Positions 1 through 9,028 of a stretch of DNA of 64,000 bases are shown here, one piece after another. Location of the stretch: contig JAKQCX010000005.1 of the NCBI GenBank assembly GCA_029558905.1, positions 124,001-188,000 of the forward strand, in the 5' to 3' direction. The translations under genes and the position numbers were made by a program. The notes under the pieces are model-generated. The model made no database searches. It was not told the origin of the DNA and saw only the letters and a program-made list of their open reading frames with translations. This DNA is from Pseudomonadota bacterium. Its GTDB lineage: Bacteria > Pseudomonadota > Gammaproteobacteria > Burkholderiales > Thiobacillaceae. How positions within the stretch are numbered: position 1 is the first letter of the stretch; each line of letters opens with the position of its first letter.

Positions 1-1
1 G

Positions 2-481
2 ATGCAGTCCAAGGGCATCAACACCGAGACCGAGGCGAGGACTTGGTTCACCCAACTCTGGTTCCTGCTCTTGGATCTCCTGTACACCCGCAAGAACCGA
101 AGCCCCAATGCAATGCAGGACTGGGTGGACACCTCCTTCATCAAGGAGGTCTTCATCGATTCGGTCAAGGATTACTTGAATGACCAGGTCAGGAAAATAG
201 ACCCATCAACCCTGGAAACCGACCGCGTCTACAGGATACTGACCGGGCTGAAGGAAGGCGGGATCGCCATGGCCTGCAATGCCTTCCTGGAGTTAATGGT
301 CGATGCCGGCCTCCTTGAGGAAGTCGGCGAGGAAACCTATCGGCAGAGCCTGCTGTTCGCCTACGAGATGAAGAACAATTTCGACAGGCAACTCAAACCC
401 CTGCTGCCTGCGCAAGATCCGTTCGGCGCCGCGACTGAGATCCTGGTCGAGCGTACCGATGAAGATACGGAGGTCGACTGA
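2..481 (+). CDS. Wadjet-like subunit upstream of JetC (JetB/MksE-like), 5' end probably outside window
   Basis: The reading frame is open to the window edge, so the first ATG may be internal and 159 residues is a minimum. It ends with a TGATG overlap onto the large SMC-like gene, which implies a translationally coupled operon. The residues are acidic and mostly helical, with no motif I can name. Its position directly before a JetC-like ATPase and a JetD-like Toprim protein matches JetB (the KITE/MksE-type subunit) of Wadjet plasmid-defence condensins. A kleisin-like (JetA) C-terminus cannot be excluded. Family assignment rests on context, not on sequence recognition. Confidence 0.6.
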   Translation: MQSKGINTETEARTWFTQLWFLLLDLLYTRKNRSPNAMQDWVDTSFIKEVFIDSVKDYLNDQVRKIDPSTLETDRVYRILTGLKEGGIAMACNAFLELMVDAGLLEEVGEETYRQSLLFAYEMKNNFDRQLKPLLPAQDPFGAATEILVERTDEDTEVD

Positions 482-3400
482 TGGCGGCGATATCACGAAT
501 CCAGGTTGCCAATTTCCTCACGGACGGCTTTGCCCCAGGGAAGGAATGGGCCCCACTCTACCGGGGTGAGACCTTCCGCCTGTTTGGTCAGCCTACCGCC
601 ATGCAGATCGACAACGGCGGCGGCAAGACCAGCCTCACCGAAGCCTGCCTCTACATGCTGACCCGTGACCGGCGTCTGAGGAACCGAGTGGAAGACAGGG
701 TTGCCCCGGTCGACAAGGGGTGGACCCATGTCCGGATGGAGTTCGTCGAGAAGCCACATGCAAAGGACATTCTGCAAGCCGATCTGATCACTCGTGATCC
801 CCTGGAGATGCCTGGCAGCCTCTACGTGGTCGGGATGTGCTGGAGCCGCACCAAGGATCCCTATTTTTACTCCTACCAAGGCGCTCTGGACGATGCCCCC
901 TGCTACACCCAAGCCCCTAAAGGGCTGACCCTCATCGGGAATGAAGCCTTCCGGAAATCCGTGGAACGGCTGCCTGGCGCAAAGTGGAACCGTTGGAGCA
1001 ACCAAGCGACGTGGCTCGACGAGATCAAGCAGTTCACCAACATTGAGGTGCTAAAGCAGAACGTCGAGTTCCAGATGGAAGGGGCCGGTGATTACTCGGC
1101 CATGATCAACAAAGTTAAGCCTGAAGGAGACGAAACATATGACACTGCCTTCTTCCGGCAATTCGTTGCCCCTGAACTGCTCAGGCATGCCATGGGCACG
1201 GAGGGCGACTCGGATGAGGATAGATTCGAGGACACAATCCTGAAGACCCTGAAGCCGGCTGCAGATGCCCTTCTGGACATTAACAGGCGCCAGCGTGAAC
1301 TCGACGACACCCAGGAAGCGCTAAGGCAGTTTGAACCCGTCCTGGAGAAGGCCTCCGAGGTTGTCAGTGCCAACGCGGACTACGAGAGGGAAATGGTAGC
1401 GCTCGCCCAAAACGCGGCAACCGTTCAGTCCCTGGTTGGGAGAACGCCCATCCCCGGGATTCCCGTGATCCCGGCGGGTACACAGTGGGCATCCGACAAG
1501 CGTGTCATGGCTGCGCTCGGGCACATGGTCATCGACAAGAAGCACGGGGCCGTGATCACCGATGAGGGGTTGGCAGAGTTGATCGGTGTCGAGACCGGAC
1601 GGGTCAATCAGTATGCAAGGGATAAGCACGTAGAGACCTTGACGTCAGACTTGCAAGCCATTGAATTGCAAGATGTTATCAAACGAGCGCAGGGCAATAG
1701 CGAACCAGTTTCTGGCACGCACAACGACTCACAACACATTGAATATAAAGATGTTATCAAGTTGCAGAAGCACGGTGGGCGCCGAAAGGCGGTACTGTGT
1801 TATGACCTCGAATCTGCATTATCGCTAGTGTCAGCAACCTCAAACCTTGCAGGCGCCAAGACATCCGGTTTGTCCGATGTCCTCACCAGGGCCTTCGGCA
1901 TCGCTTCCGACGAGATCGACACCAATCCGTACCGCAGGCATCTGCGCAAGCTAGGCTTAGACTTGTCCAGGGAGAAGAAACGCCAAAAAGAAGCCGAAAC
2001 CAAGCGTCAACGCCACCAGCAGAACTATGAGGCCCTAATTAACCAGAGTAGGGAAGCCGAGGAAAACCAGATCGCCTATGAAGGCTTCATGGCCAGAAAA
2101 AACGAATTCCCGAAGGAGCATTGGGAATCCCCAGTCGCGGCACATGCTTGGGCAGTAGAGGAAGCGAAACGGGTCGAGGGAGATCGTACCGAACACGTCC
2201 AGCTTAGCAGCGAGCGCAAAGGCGGCTATGCCATGTGGCAAGCCTTGACCGCCAAACATGGTCTGACACCGCTTCCAGATGCGCTGGCGGCACTAAACGA
2301 TCAGCACGACGAGGCAGAGCAAGCTGATAAGGAAGCCCGCCGGAAACTCGACGAGGCCAAGAAGGTACTGGGCGGCAAGCGCACTGACCTGGATAGGGAG
2401 CGCGTAAACCTCAACAACGCGAAGAATCATCTCGATAAGCTGCAGGGCCTTACTGAGCACATGCCGGCATTCCGGAGCATCTTCGGGGATGCCGATCCCA
2501 TGAGCCTGGATCCGCAGGCAAAAATGCGGGCCGAACAGAAAGCCCAAAGCGAGAATGCTCGCCACCTACAGAGCGCCAACGCAAAGAAGCAAACATTCCT
2601 CGACCTACTGCCGAAAACCCAGCTCTTCGTCGAGATATTCGGCGAAGTCGCGCCAGACAAGCTCGACCCCTCCACGGATCTTAGGAACCATCTCCAGGCG
2701 ATCAGCGCCGAGGAAGGCATCGTCACGGAACATCAGCCGCTGGTAAACGCCCTCAGTCTTTTCCAAGAACAACATCCTGGCGCCAACATCGAAGAGTGGC
2801 TTTGGCGGACGGCCGAGCGACGCCGCACACTGACCGAAGAGCGTGCCAACAATAATCGGTCGGTCAACGATCTCAATGGTGAGCTGGATGATCTGCGCGC
2901 CTTTGGCGCGGCCGACGACCGCGTTTACTCTCGCGCCCTCAAGCTCCTCGCCGAGCATGGCATTGCCTTTGAAAGGCTGCATGACCTCGCCGCCACAACG
3001 GTGCGGGAGACTCGTCTTGAGCAATGCCTGACACTCTTCTCGGCCTTCCTGTCGGCCCCTGTTGTCGATTCGGTCGAGATGGCCACTGAGGCCGCAAAAT
3101 TGCTTGAAGAGGCGCGGCTGACGGTGCCAATTTTCCTGCGTCCGGCACTGGAGGCGTTTCTCTTGGAGGGCGACGTTCGGCAGGTTGGTGATGTTGCCCA
3201 TGGCCTTTGGGTTGGTCGCCACACGCGCCAAGTTGCAGTTCTTCTCAACCCATCGCTGGTCGAGGAAGAGAAAGAGCGAATTGAGGGAGAAATCAAGGTC
3301 TTCACTGAGCGCAACGAGGAGATCGAGAGACTGCTCGAAGACATCTCCGAGGAAAGCGATGCCGTGAAGACAGCCCTGGACGCCAAGGAAGCGATCCGAC

Positions 3401-5487
3401 GCGACTCCGAGCGAATCCACGCCGAGGCGACTGAGAAGTTGGACAACCTCCGGGCAAAGACATCGACGTTCGAGCGCCGCGCCTCAACAGAGGCACAGGA
3501 AGCGATCTCCGCCATGAAATGCTTTCTCCAGGCCGGTGGAGATTCCGGCTATCAGGAGCTTACTGAAACCGTCATCCCCAGTTTGGAAGGAATACGTGAT
3601 CAAATCGGGGAGAGACTGGAAATCCTGTCCCCACAGACCACCGAGCCGGCACTGCGGGCCTTGCACGCAGCCAAGGACTTCCGCTTGGCAGGGGGCGAAG
3701 AGGCACTTGCCGCGGCAGAGATGGGATTCAACCGACTGGACGGTTTGGTTGAGACCCTTGGCGAAATCGTCGAGGAATTGCAGAACGCGCTCAATGGCGA
3801 GCTGGCCGAGACCTCCAGGAATGCGGCAGAAGCGCTACGCCTTATCAACGAGATCTATGCGCTGGAAAAGCGCGACCTGGAAAACGCAATCGGATTTGAG
3901 AACCAAGGGTTCGTCGCCTTCATGGAGACAGCCGGAACCCGCATGGAAGAACTTGGCAAGGCGCTTGAGGCAGCCCAGAAACGTCTACAGGGCATAGATT
4001 TTGACCGTGCCGACTGCTACCTCCAATCCACGCATTCCGACGAGCGAAGCCTGTCCGAACGCATCGCCGAGGAACAGGAAAACCGGGATCATGCGAACGA
4101 CGCTGCTCTCGCGGCAGGTAAAGAAATCACCCGCATCGATGGCGAGATGGCGTTCATGGCACCGCACATGGAGGCCATGCATGAGATGGTGGCGGCCATC
4201 CGCGTCCAGTACGCCAAGGTTGCCATGTTCTCGGAAGACATCCGCCGTCTCGCCCAGGCATCGTCCGTCATTGACCCCGAGATACTGGAGGATGCGGAGA
4301 TTATCCGAAGTGCCTGCACGGGGGAGATTCCAGGTATCGACCCCGCAGTCCGTACCGCAATGCTCAATCTTGGGCAAAGCGTTAGCGAACTGGAGATCGA
4401 CACCGCCGGCCTCCAGAGGCTTGCTGGCGACAGGCGGCGGCTCAATGAAGAGTTCATCCAGCGCCGCGATGTTTTCTGCGTTCGTGCCCGGAAAGGCGAG
4501 ATCAAAGGCCTGAACCAGCTGGAGATATCAATCATCTCCGAAGCGAAGACCATCGAAGAACTCCACCGCATCCAGGATACACGGGACAGCATCCAGGCAC
4601 AGATCGACGAGATATCCGCCAACCTGAGCAAGCTCCGCGAAACCATGGAGGACAACAAGGAGGCCTCCATCGAAAACCTCGCAGGCCTTGCACGCCAGGC
4701 CGATATGAGCCTAAAAATCATGGAGCGCGTCATGAAACGGACCCCCAACGCCCGGTTTCATGTAGAGGCCCCCGTTGCCGACAAGGAAGAGATCAAACTG
4801 ATCATTAATGACCTACTCGGCAAGATCGAAGACAAGGAACGCGCCATACGCGAGCGCGGCGTCACACGGCTCAACGATGAGATCGCACGCGAGGCAGCCG
4901 ACTATAAAAAGTTGATCCACGACACGATCTACAGCCAGATATTTACAGGGAGGGACAAGGATAAGAACCCGGTCGTTCCGAGGGTTTACTTCACCCATGC
5001 TTCCATCCGAGGGACGGACATGGTGCCCTACTCGGATAAAGCAGGCCTCTCGACGGGGCAGAAAACCGCCTTGGCCATGATGTGGCTGATCAAACAGGCG
5101 GAATTCGCCATCGCACGGGCAGCAGCCCTTTACAGCAGCAGGAAGGAACAGAAGGCGGCCCTGCAGGGGGCGCAGCGGGTCATGTTTTTCGATGGCCTGT
5201 TCTCGAATCTGTCCAACGAGGACTACATCAACGATGCCTTCCAGGGCCTGGGCGGAGCCGGTGAGAACTTCCAGCTGATTGGCCTCATCCACAATCCCTA
5301 CTACGTGAACAACAAAGACATCTTCCCGGTACACCTGATTGGCCGGAAGAAGGTGGCTACCGGCGGGGAACCCAAACGCCGGCACGTTTTTGTTTCCGTA
5401 GAGCCTCACGACGACAACGGCATGATCCTCTTCACCAGTGCCTACAAGCACGCCCGCATCAACGCACCGGAGGCCGCAGATGCCTGA
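481..5487 (+). CDS. jetC: JetC-like SMC/MukB-type ATPase of a Wadjet system
   Basis: A 1,668-residue SMC-like ATPase with head halves at the two ends and a long coiled coil between. The Walker A motif DNGGGKTSL is near residues 43-51, and the signature-like motif GLSTGQKTA is near 1522. A Walker-B-like strand VMFFDGLFSNL is near 1567. Residues about 260-1450 are rich in E, K, R and L, as expected of coiled coil. In Wadjet systems JetC drives ATP-dependent DNA loop extrusion that directs cleavage of small circular DNA by JetD. It overlaps the upstream gene (TGATG) and jetD (8 nt). Two oddities stand out: it is longer than the JetC proteins I know of (roughly 1,100 residues), and the catalytic glutamate expected after the Walker B aspartate is Gly. 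An AT-rich patch at about 1620-1830 carries a repeated IEx2DVIK motif. Confidence 0.8.
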   Translation: MAAISRIQVANFLTDGFAPGKEWAPLYRGETFRLFGQPTAMQIDNGGGKTSLTEACLYMLTRDRRLRNRVEDRVAPVDKGWTHVRMEFVEKPHAKDILQADLITRDPLEMPGSLYVVGMCWSRTKDPYFYSYQGALDDAPCYTQAPKGLTLIGNEAFRKSVERLPGAKWNRWSNQATWLDEIKQFTNIEVLKQNVEFQMEGAGDYSAMINKVKPEGDETYDTAFFRQFVAPELLRHAMGTEGDSDEDRFEDTILKTLKPAADALLDINRRQRELDDTQEALRQFEPVLEKASEVVSANADYEREMVALAQNAATVQSLVGRTPIPGIPVIPAGTQWASDKRVMAALGHMVIDKKHGAVITDEGLAELIGVETGRVNQYARDKHVETLTSDLQAIELQDVIKRAQGNSEPVSGTHNDSQHIEYKDVIKLQKHGGRRKAVLCYDLESALSLVSATSNLAGAKTSGLSDVLTRAFGIASDEIDTNPYRRHLRKLGLDLSREKKRQKEAETKRQRHQQNYEALINQSREAEENQIAYEGFMARKNEFPKEHWESPVAAHAWAVEEAKRVEGDRTEHVQLSSERKGGYAMWQALTAKHGLTPLPDALAALNDQHDEAEQADKEARRKLDEAKKVLGGKRTDLDRERVNLNNAKNHLDKLQGLTEHMPAFRSIFGDADPMSLDPQAKMRAEQKAQSENARHLQSANAKKQTFLDLLPKTQLFVEIFGEVAPDKLDPSTDLRNHLQAISAEEGIVTEHQPLVNALSLFQEQHPGANIEEWLWRTAERRRTLTEERANNNRSVNDLNGELDDLRAFGAADDRVYSRALKLLAEHGIAFERLHDLAATTVRETRLEQCLTLFSAFLSAPVVDSVEMATEAAKLLEEARLTVPIFLRPALEAFLLEGDVRQVGDVAHGLWVGRHTRQVAVLLNPSLVEEEKERIEGEIKVFTERNEEIERLLEDISEESDAVKTALDAKEAIRRDSERIHAEATEKLDNLRAKTSTFERRASTEAQEAISAMKCFLQAGGDSGYQELTETVIPSLEGIRDQIGERLEILSPQTTEPALRALHAAKDFRLAGGEEALAAAEMGFNRLDGLVETLGEIVEELQNALNGELAETSRNAAEALRLINEIYALEKRDLENAIGFENQGFVAFMETAGTRMEELGKALEAAQKRLQGIDFDRADCYLQSTHSDERSLSERIAEEQENRDHANDAALAAGKEITRIDGEMAFMAPHMEAMHEMVAAIRVQYAKVAMFSEDIRRLAQASSVIDPEILEDAEIIRSACTGEIPGIDPAVRTAMLNLGQSVSELEIDTAGLQRLAGDRRRLNEEFIQRRDVFCVRARKGEIKGLNQLEISIISEAKTIEELHRIQDTRDSIQAQIDEISANLSKLRETMEDNKEASIENLAGLARQADMSLKIMERVMKRTPNARFHVEAPVADKEEIKLIINDLLGKIEDKERAIRERGVTRLNDEIAREAADYKKLIHDTIYSQIFTGRDKDKNPVVPRVYFTHASIRGTDMVPYSDKAGLSTGQKTALAMMWLIKQAEFAIARAAALYSSRKEQKAALQGAQRVMFFDGLFSNLSNEDYINDAFQGLGGAGENFQLIGLIHNPYYVNNKDIFPVHLIGRKKVATGGEPKRRHVFVSVEPHDDNGMILFTSAYKHARINAPEAADA

Positions 5488-6598
5488 AATCGAGGGGCGC
5501 GTTCGGCAGTGGCTCTTGAAACGCACGAGAACCAGTTCGACAGGCAAGGTGCTCACGAAGGGCATCATGGCAAAGCTGCGCAAGGAGGTACTCGACGATC
5601 CGGTAGCTCTCCGAAGGGCTCTCCTACTGCTTCGGGAGGATAGGCATATCGACTTCACTTCGGACGACCGAGGGGAGCCAGTTGGCAGCTACATCACGGT
5701 CGTTCAGCCTGTCGAGGACATTCCCGCCCATGTCCGGCACTGGTCTGCCGTCATCGAGGCAGCGGGCCTGGATCCGAACGACGCTGCGGCACTGATCCCA
5801 CTCGGTGACTCCATTTCCGATTTCCCAGAAATCGATATGGCGCACCTGTTGCGCGGTCTCCTGGAACTTCGCCAGGACCAGGGGAAACTGGCTGGCCGAC
5901 CGGCCTATCTCACCAGCGCTGAATATCTCCTGGGTTCTTCCAAACTACTCACCAACCTCTTCCCGAAACGCGCACTCAAGGCCTTCGGCATTTCCGTCGA
6001 CCAATTCCCGACCCACCCGCTCTATGTCGTGGTCGCCGGTCCACGGGATCCGGCGACGGTGGTCCTGGTGGAAAACCCCGCTGCCTTCGAGATGGCTGTC
6101 GCGACCGAGGCCATCAAGCACTGTGCTTTTGTGGCCACGTTCGGCTTCGGGTTGAGCAAGGCACAGGAAGACTATGGCAACCAGCTTGTTAGCATGGTGG
6201 ATGAGCGCTTCAACACGTCGATCACGCTGACGCGCGAGGGCTCGGCGTGTCCGCTGGCGAAGGACCTGCTCAGGCACCCCAACATCACCTTCTGGGGCGA
6301 TCTGGATCCCGCCGGCGTCGAGATCTACCTGCGCCTCAAGAAGTCGATCCCGGGCTTGGGGCTGAGTGCGCTCTACCAGCCGATGATCGAGGCCCTTCGG
6401 GATCCAGGCAGCTGCCACCCATACAGAAAAGCCGTCGGCAAGGACGGGCAAAGAGAACGTCCCGTCAAATGCCCGGAAACGGAAATCTGCGCCAAGCGTC
6501 TCCTAGATTTATGCAAAGCGCGTGGAGTGGATCAGGAAATGGTGCAGCCTGAGGAAATTGACGCTCTCGCGCAATATCAACTTCCCACCACGCCCTAG
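5480..6598 (+). CDS. jetD: JetD-like Toprim nuclease subunit of a Wadjet system
   Basis: 372 residues from the ATG at 5480, which overlaps the jetC stop. The C-terminal half resembles the DUF2220 Toprim fold of JetD/MksG. A glutamate-containing strand (VLVENPAAFE, about residues 195-204) is followed by FWGDLDPAGVEIYLRL (about 272-287), whose DxD pair is the metal-binding signature. The N-terminal half is probably the winged-helix-rich DUF3322-like arm. In characterised Wadjet systems JetD is the topoisomerase-VI-like nuclease that cuts closed circular DNA extruded by the JetABC motor. It is the last gene of the operon and converges on ssb with under 50 bp between them. Start choice is supported by the coupled overlap; the longer frame from 5438 would lie inside jetC. 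Confidence 0.82.
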   Translation: MPEIEGRVRQWLLKRTRTSSTGKVLTKGIMAKLRKEVLDDPVALRRALLLLREDRHIDFTSDDRGEPVGSYITVVQPVEDIPAHVRHWSAVIEAAGLDPNDAAALIPLGDSISDFPEIDMAHLLRGLLELRQDQGKLAGRPAYLTSAEYLLGSSKLLTNLFPKRALKAFGISVDQFPTHPLYVVVAGPRDPATVVLVENPAAFEMAVATEAIKHCAFVATFGFGLSKAQEDYGNQLVSMVDERFNTSITLTREGSACPLAKDLLRHPNITFWGDLDPAGVEIYLRLKKSIPGLGLSALYQPMIEALRDPGSCHPYRKAVGKDGQRERPVKCPETEICAKRLLDLCKARGVDQEMVQPEEIDALAQYQLPTTP

Positions 6599-6644
6599 CA
6601 AAGGCGATGGTCCAACGGGTCTCCCCCATCCGTCACCTCATCTA

Positions 6645-7046
6645 TCAGTTCGTCGTGTCATCCGGTTCCGCTAAGGCTGCCTTTTCCTTGAACTGCACAG
6701 ACTCGATACGCGACAGCGCCAGCGTGACGTCATCCACCGCCAGACGGAATTCGCTCTTCGTCTCGCCGGATGTTTTGTCCTGCCAGGTTTCCTCGCGCAG
6801 GCGGCCTTCGATCTTCACCCTGGCGCCCTTGCGCAGCAGTCTGGCCGTCGCTTCCGCCTGCCGGTCCCAGGCTGAGCAGGTCAGCCAGAAGCCGCCGCTC
6901 TGCTGGATTTCGCCCTGAGCATCGCGGCTGTATTCATCGAAAAATACCCTTAGTTCGCAGACGGATTGATCTTCGCCGTTGACGCTGACGCGCTTGAGGG
7001 TGGGCGCCGTGCCCAGGTTACCTTTGCCGACAAAAACGTTACTCAT
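6645..7046 (-). CDS. ssb: ICE-encoded single-stranded DNA-binding protein
   Basis: A 133-residue OB-fold protein beginning MSNVFVGKGNLG. The early strand, the central LTCSAWDRQAEATARLLRKG segment and KIEGRLREETWQDK are the usual SSB landmarks. It lacks the long acidic DDDIPF-type tail of chromosomal SSB, as is common for element-borne copies. It is expected to coat the single-stranded DNA made during conjugative transfer or element replication. It is the last gene of the leftward maintenance cluster, and a TCTCCT (AGGAGA on the coding strand) lies just before its start. Confidence 0.92.
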   Translation of the reverse strand: MSNVFVGKGNLGTAPTLKRVSVNGEDQSVCELRVFFDEYSRDAQGEIQQSGGFWLTCSAWDRQAEATARLLRKGARVKIEGRLREETWQDKTSGETKSEFRLAVDDVTLALSRIESVQFKEKAALAEPDDTTN

Positions 7047-7073
7047 CGTGCTTCTCCTATCAAATTGAACTGC

Positions 7074-7511
7074 TCAATAGACAACACCACGGTTCCTCTC
7101 TTCGGAGAGGTCTCGCATTACCTGGCGTGCGTGGCGCACCAGGCGTTCTCTCGCGTTGAGCCAGCGCACCTTGGCGTCCAGCTCGATGTACCAGCGCCCG
7201 ACTTCGGGAGGCAGACCAGCTACCCGCTGGGCTAATGCGTCGGCGGACAACATCCGGTTGCGGCTGGTCCGCCACCGGAGCGATACCGCTCCGGAAGCCC
7301 GGCGCTGGATCGCCAGCACCAGGCCGATGCCGTTCTCCATCCGGGTCAACTCGCCGATCTGGGTCATCTCCACCTCGATTTCATTCAGGATCTCCGTCAG
7401 GGTCATCGCGATACGGCCGCTGCGTTGCGTCAGTGCGGTACCGTCGGCCGCCATCCATAGCTCGGCTAGGATGGCCAAGGCCGGGGCAGATGCATCGAAC
7501 GGTGTACTCAT
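7074..7511 (-). CDS. DUF3158-family ICE protein
   Basis: 145 residues from the ATG at 7511 (MSTPFDASAP). A longer frame to 7601 exists, but its extra 30 residues look like low-complexity readthrough. The body is helical, with segments such as RMENGIGLVLAIQRR and ERLVRHARQVMRDL. The position between ssb and the PFL_4669 gene is the standard place for DUF3158 proteins in integrative and conjugative elements. No catalytic motif is visible. A role in element maintenance or replication is inferred from context only. Confidence 0.65.
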   Translation of the reverse strand: MSTPFDASAPALAILAELWMAADGTALTQRSGRIAMTLTEILNEIEVEMTQIGELTRMENGIGLVLAIQRRASGAVSLRWRTSRNRMLSADALAQRVAGLPPEVGRWYIELDAKVRWLNARERLVRHARQVMRDLSEERNRGVVY

Positions 7512-7883
7512 GCCCAACGGCCTCGCCAAGCGCCCAGGAATGACTCGGCGATCACGTGGCTCTTCATCGGCGAGCGCTCCTGTCGGGGCTGGGCTCGGCA
7601 TCCGCCCCGCGGTTTGTGCCCATCGTCACCACGCATGCCACGCCGGATCGCTGTTCGCCAGGGCCAGGATTCGCCTGATTCTCGGTTGGGCACCTCAATA
7701 GCCGAACCAGCCAGACGCCCAATTGCCGAACCGAAAATTTCCAAGCCCTCCACCTCATCTTTCAATCCCGCCGCCTCGCGCTCGCGCCCTTACCCTTAAA
7801 ACCCTTTGTGTTACCGGCCGGTAGCCCACTGTCTCGACCTTGGCTCGACACCCTGTTGCCCATGTCCATCGAACTCTGGTTGC
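7512..7883. other. Gene-poor gap between two ICE genes
   Basis: 372 bases with no convincing gene. Short leftward frames run through it but carry no recognisable domain. Two near-identical 13-base copies of caat(a/t)gccgaacc occur at 7696-7708 and 7720-7732, 24 bp apart, and could be a binding site pair. Nothing else stands out. Confidence 0.4.
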
Positions 7884-8882
7884 TCATAGCAGGCCGGCCT
7901 CTTCGGCGTCCTCGGGTTCTGTTGGATCTACCGCGCGCACCGTCCCGTGACGGATGGGTTTGGCATGCTTGGGCAGTTTCCGACGCTCCAGGACTTCGGC
8001 CGGCAGCCCCGGCCAGATTTCTGCCAGGGCCTGGACGCGGTCCTTGATGTCCTTGCTTTTCGGGTCGAGTACGTCGGTGCGGGTGAGGGCGGCGTAGGCG
8101 GGAACCTGCAGGACGTTCTGGTTGCGCAATACCCGGTCGAAGAAGGCGCGCATCGGCCGCAACCGTGCATTCAGCAGTTCCCGTTCTTTCTCCGCGCTGA
8201 TCAAATCCCTGCCGGCGAGTGTCTTAACCACCCGGACGTACAGGTCGAAGTCCATGACCAGGCGGGAGATCAGAAACCCGTAGGGCGAGCGGAACCCCAG
8301 CGTAACCTTGGCCGGTTCCCGGCTCTTCAGGATGGAGAGGTGCATGCCTGCCGCACCCAAGGTCTCGATCCGGCCTCGGGCCTCGGCGACGGCCTGGCCA
8401 AGCTGCTTCATCAGGTCGTCGATCTCGAATTCGGACAGGATCAACATCCAGTCGGCATAGGGGTTGTCCTGACCGGAGAGCTGCCACAGGTTCCGCAAGG
8501 CCGAGCCGACGTTCTTGGCGCCGGGTATCCGCGCCAGCTTGCCTTCCGGATCGCGGCCACGGCCGATGAACAGCCGCAGGGCCTGGCGGGTGTGGACGAG
8601 CATGTAATCGTCATCCGAGTCCAGGGAGCCGACGGACAGCATCGTGCGCGCCTCGTCCTTGCCCACCCCCTTGTCCGCGCCCAGCCGGCTCGTGTAGTCG
8701 CGTTTCTCCGCTTCCTGCGCATCCTCCCAGGCCGACAACAGGAGCGAGAGCGGATACAAGGGATGATGCGAGGGCACATCCTGGTCCGCGTCGAGAAACT
8801 CCTTCAATTGCCGCCGCGCCTCATCCGGGTCGAACTTCGGCACCGCCGGGGCTCGCTTTGCATCCTTACCTGTCATCGCCAT
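7884..8882 (-). CDS. Integrating conjugative element protein, PFL_4669 family
   Basis: 332 residues matching the PFL_4669 (TIGR03761) family in length, context and recognisable segments such as the early hydrophobic HHPLYPLSLLLSAWEDAQ and the later LVMDFDLYVRVVKTL. The family is a marker of this ICE class. Its biochemical role is unknown, but it is invariably beside replication and partition genes. The C-terminal about 30 residues are basic then acidic (ending EPEDAEEAGLL). Two TGTCCC/GGGACA palindromes lie immediately upstream and may control it. Confidence 0.85.
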   Translation of the reverse strand: MAMTGKDAKRAPAVPKFDPDEARRQLKEFLDADQDVPSHHPLYPLSLLLSAWEDAQEAEKRDYTSRLGADKGVGKDEARTMLSVGSLDSDDDYMLVHTRQALRLFIGRGRDPEGKLARIPGAKNVGSALRNLWQLSGQDNPYADWMLILSEFEIDDLMKQLGQAVAEARGRIETLGAAGMHLSILKSREPAKVTLGFRSPYGFLISRLVMDFDLYVRVVKTLAGRDLISAEKERELLNARLRPMRAFFDRVLRNQNVLQVPAYAALTRTDVLDPKSKDIKDRVQALAEIWPGLPAEVLERRKLPKHAKPIRHGTVRAVDPTEPEDAEEAGLL

Positions 8883-8950
8883 CTACGTCACTCCCTAAAC
8901 ACGTTCCTGAAATCGGTTGGGCCAGTCCCATCCCGAACCACCCTCCGGTT

Positions 8951-9005
8951 TGTCCCCAGTAGGGACACCCTTCGATCTGTCTTGGCACTGTCCCCACTGG
9001 GGACA
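8951..9005. repeat. Pair of TGTCCCC palindromes
   Basis: Two inverted repeats stand 38 bp apart in the 146-bp gap between the replication gene and the PFL_4669 gene. At 8951-8966, TGTCCC and GGGACA are separated by four bases. At 8989-9005, TGTCCCC-ACT-GGGGACA is perfect with 7-bp arms. The duplicated sequence and identical orientation favour an operator for the PFL_4669 gene. A terminator for the upstream replication gene is the alternative, but there is no following T run on the relevant strand. Confidence 0.55.
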
Positions 9006-9028
9006 CCATGACCGCCATTCGCTCCCGT

